Origin: Caldifarciminota bacterium 4484_100
GTDB lineage: Bacteria; Hydrothermota; Tepidihabitantia; SM23-42
DNA length: 8,194 nucleotides
Assembly: GCA_002049785.1 (NCBI GenBank)
Contig: MUKB01000040.1
Coordinates: 1 to 8,194, forward strand
Direction of reading: 5' to 3'
Shown: piece by piece, positions 7,500 through 8,194 of the stretch
How positions within the stretch are numbered: position 1 is the first letter of the stretch
Layout of the letters: each line of letters starts with the position of its first letter
Notes under the pieces: model-generated
Databases searched by the model: none
What the model was told of the DNA's origin: nothing
Seen by the model: the letters and a program-made list of their open reading frames with translations, nothing else
Made by a program: the position numbers and the translations under genes

Positions 7500-8074
7500 T
7501 TCGCTACCGCATAGTAGATCTGAAGCAATAATGTTCCGAGGGTAAGAAGTACTGACCACTCCTGCAGGGCTGGCATAAATCGCCTTGGAACGATCACCAC
7601 ATCGCCTGGTCTCAAGGCAAGGGCCTCGGTATGTTTACCGCTCTTCAATATCTTCTCAAAATTGACTACCCGTTCAGTTCCAATATTCAGAATTCGTATT
7701 CTATTCAGAGACCCCCTCTCAGTGGGACCGCCGGCTTGTGCCAGAAGGTTTGCCAGATTATCCTCACTCTTCACATAATAGAATCCAGGGTTCTTGACTT
7801 CGCCAAAAATGTTTATACGAAAATAAAAATCTATATCCACAAATATGTCACCATAATAATTATGAAACTTCTCCATCAGCAAAGAACGGAGAGAATCAAT
7901 CCCTATATTTTTTATAGAAAACTTACCAAATAGCGGAATATTCAAACTGGTGTCAACATCGACATAATATTTTCCGCTCAAATCAGGTTGCCGCCACAAT
8001 TCAATACCAACCGCATCATTCGGCAAAAGGTGTAGAGAGTCATTTAGTAAGAAAAATATTAAAATAAGATGCAT
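7496..8074 (-). CDS. wza: Polysaccharide export protein, OPX/Wza-like (short form)
   Basis: 192 aa. A short hydrophobic N-terminus (M-H-L-I-L-I-F-F-L-L) can serve as signal peptide. Residues about 19-84 match the Poly_export domain (I-E-L-W-R-Q-P-D-L-S-G, then V-D-x-D-x-x-L-N-I-P-L-F-G). Residues 86-136 form a SLBB domain (I-F-G-E-V-K-N-P-G-F-Y then L-A-Q-A-G-G-P). R-P-G-D-V-V-I-V-P sits at 155-163, and a hydrophobic C-terminal helix at about 172-189. The protein has no cysteine, so it is not a Wza-style lipoprotein; the C-terminal helix may be what anchors it or lines the outer-membrane pore. It is about half the length of E. coli Wza and has one SLBB domain. It is the partner of the kinase gene that overlaps its stop (ATGA). 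The ATG at 8074 is the only in-frame start: no ATG, GTG or TTG lies between it and the upstream in-frame TAA at 8119-8117. No Shine-Dalgarno precedes it. Confidence 0.85.
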   Translation of the reverse strand: MHLILIFFLLNDSLHLLPNDAVGIELWRQPDLSGKYYVDVDTSLNIPLFGKFSIKNIGIDSLRSLLMEKFHNYYGDIFVDIDFYFRINIFGEVKNPGFYYVKSEDNLANLLAQAGGPTERGSLNRIRILNIGTERVVNFEKILKSGKHTEALALRPGDVVIVPRRFMPALQEWSVLLTLGTLLLQIYYAVAK

Positions 8075-8081
8075 TAGGGTA

Positions 8082-8109
8082 ATTATATAAAAAAATTGTC
8101 CAGTGTCAA
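8082..8109 (-). promoter_or_regulatory. Consensus sigma-70 promoter of the opx-wzc-ftsB-ricT-mazG/rsmG operon
   Basis: On the minus strand, TTGACA (8109-8104), a 16-bp spacer and TATAAT (8087-8082): both hexamers are exact consensus. Counting from the -10 places the start near 8075, one base before the opx ATG at 8074, so the mRNA would be leaderless. This fits the lack of a ribosome binding site. Confidence 0.75.
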
Positions 8110-8115
8110 GTGATA

Positions 8116-8144
8116 ATTATACCGCATACCAGGTGAGAACACAA
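8116..8144 (-). promoter_or_regulatory. Possible second, distal promoter of the operon
   Basis: A perfect TATAAT is read on the minus strand at 8121-8116, with TTGTGT (8144-8139) 17 bp upstream as a poor -35 (three of six bases fit). It would start near 8109 and give a leader of about 35 bases. The -10 lies just upstream of the -35 of the proximal promoter, so the two would compete. Support is limited to spacing and one perfect hexamer. Confidence 0.3.
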
Positions 8145-8158
8145 AAAAACGGTTTAAA

Positions 8159-8184
8159 AATACGACCAATGTCGTATTGATACG
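8159..8184. repeat. Cluster of inverted ATACG half-sites (operator or weak terminator)
   Basis: AATACGAC (8159-8166) and GTCGTATT (8171-8178) form perfect 8-bp arms around a 4-base loop. The right arm also takes part in a second dyad: CGTAT (8173-8177), TG, ATACG (8180-8184). Three ATACG-type half-sites thus lie in 26 bp, about 50 bp upstream of the operon's -35. Read on the minus strand, the first hairpin runs into five Ts, so it could be a weak intrinsic terminator of a gene beyond the right edge. The overlapping second dyad fits a protein-binding site better. The window ends too soon to decide. Confidence 0.4.
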
Positions 8185-8194
8185 GAATGAAGAA

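Noticed and set aside
7500..7559. Upstream start of the kinase at 7559, adding 20 residues
   Set aside because: It would overlap opx by 64 bases; the added residues lack Wzz-family features, and the ATG at 7499 forms a standard ATGA overlap right before the Wzz domain.
8187..8194. ATG AAG at 8187 as the start of a divergent plus-strand gene
   Set aside because: Only two full codons are visible and there is no good ribosome binding site, so it cannot be supported.

Overview
The window looks like a chromosomal segment of a deep-branching, Gram-negative-type (diderm) bacterium with moderate to low GC. The diderm call rests on an outer-membrane polysaccharide export (OPX/Wza-like) gene directly coupled to a Wzc-type tyrosine autokinase. 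The gene mix (secreted propeller-repeat protein, SARP/BTAD-type regulator, RicT, FtsB and MazG together) recalls candidate phyla such as WOR-3/Stahlbacteria, but that taxonomic guess is an inference and cannot be settled from this sequence alone. TAA, TGA and TAG all occur as ordinary stops, so the genetic code appears standard.

Layout. Positions 1-446 (minus strand) hold the 5' part of a gene for a probably secreted protein with beta-propeller-like repeats; it runs off the left edge. A 180-bp divergent intergenic region (447-626) carries a -10 element and a strong ribosome binding site for that gene, a 12-bp-arm inverted repeat, and a near-consensus sigma-70 promoter for the plus-strand gene 627-2861. 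That gene encodes a 744-aa regulator of unusual build: a transposase-type (IS630-like) double helix-turn-helix at the N-terminus, a long TPR-like solenoid, then an OmpR-type winged helix plus BTAD domain as in SARP regulators. It ends 1 bp from the end of a convergent operon.

The minus-strand operon (8074 to 2863) reads opx, wzc-like kinase, ftsB/divIC-like, ricT-like (PSP1), then a single ORF fusing full-length MazG to RsmG. Gaps are tiny: ATGA overlap between opx and the kinase, 28 bp before ftsB, a 17-bp overlap of ftsB and ricT, and ricT separated from mazG-rsmG by its own TAG stop only, in the same reading frame. A consensus promoter (TTGACA, 16 bp, TATAAT) sits so close to the opx ATG that the transcript should be essentially leaderless. 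A second possible promoter and a cluster of inverted ATACG repeats lie just upstream.

How the genes fit: the first two genes form the envelope-spanning export channel and the periplasmic co-polymerase/kinase of a capsule or exopolysaccharide system. The last three gene products concern cell division (FtsB), RNA decay or developmental control (RicT), nucleotide-pool cleaning (MazG) and 16S rRNA methylation (RsmG). The most unusual items are the regulator that appears to have captured a transposase DNA-binding domain, and the MazG-RsmG fusion that sits in frame behind ricT.
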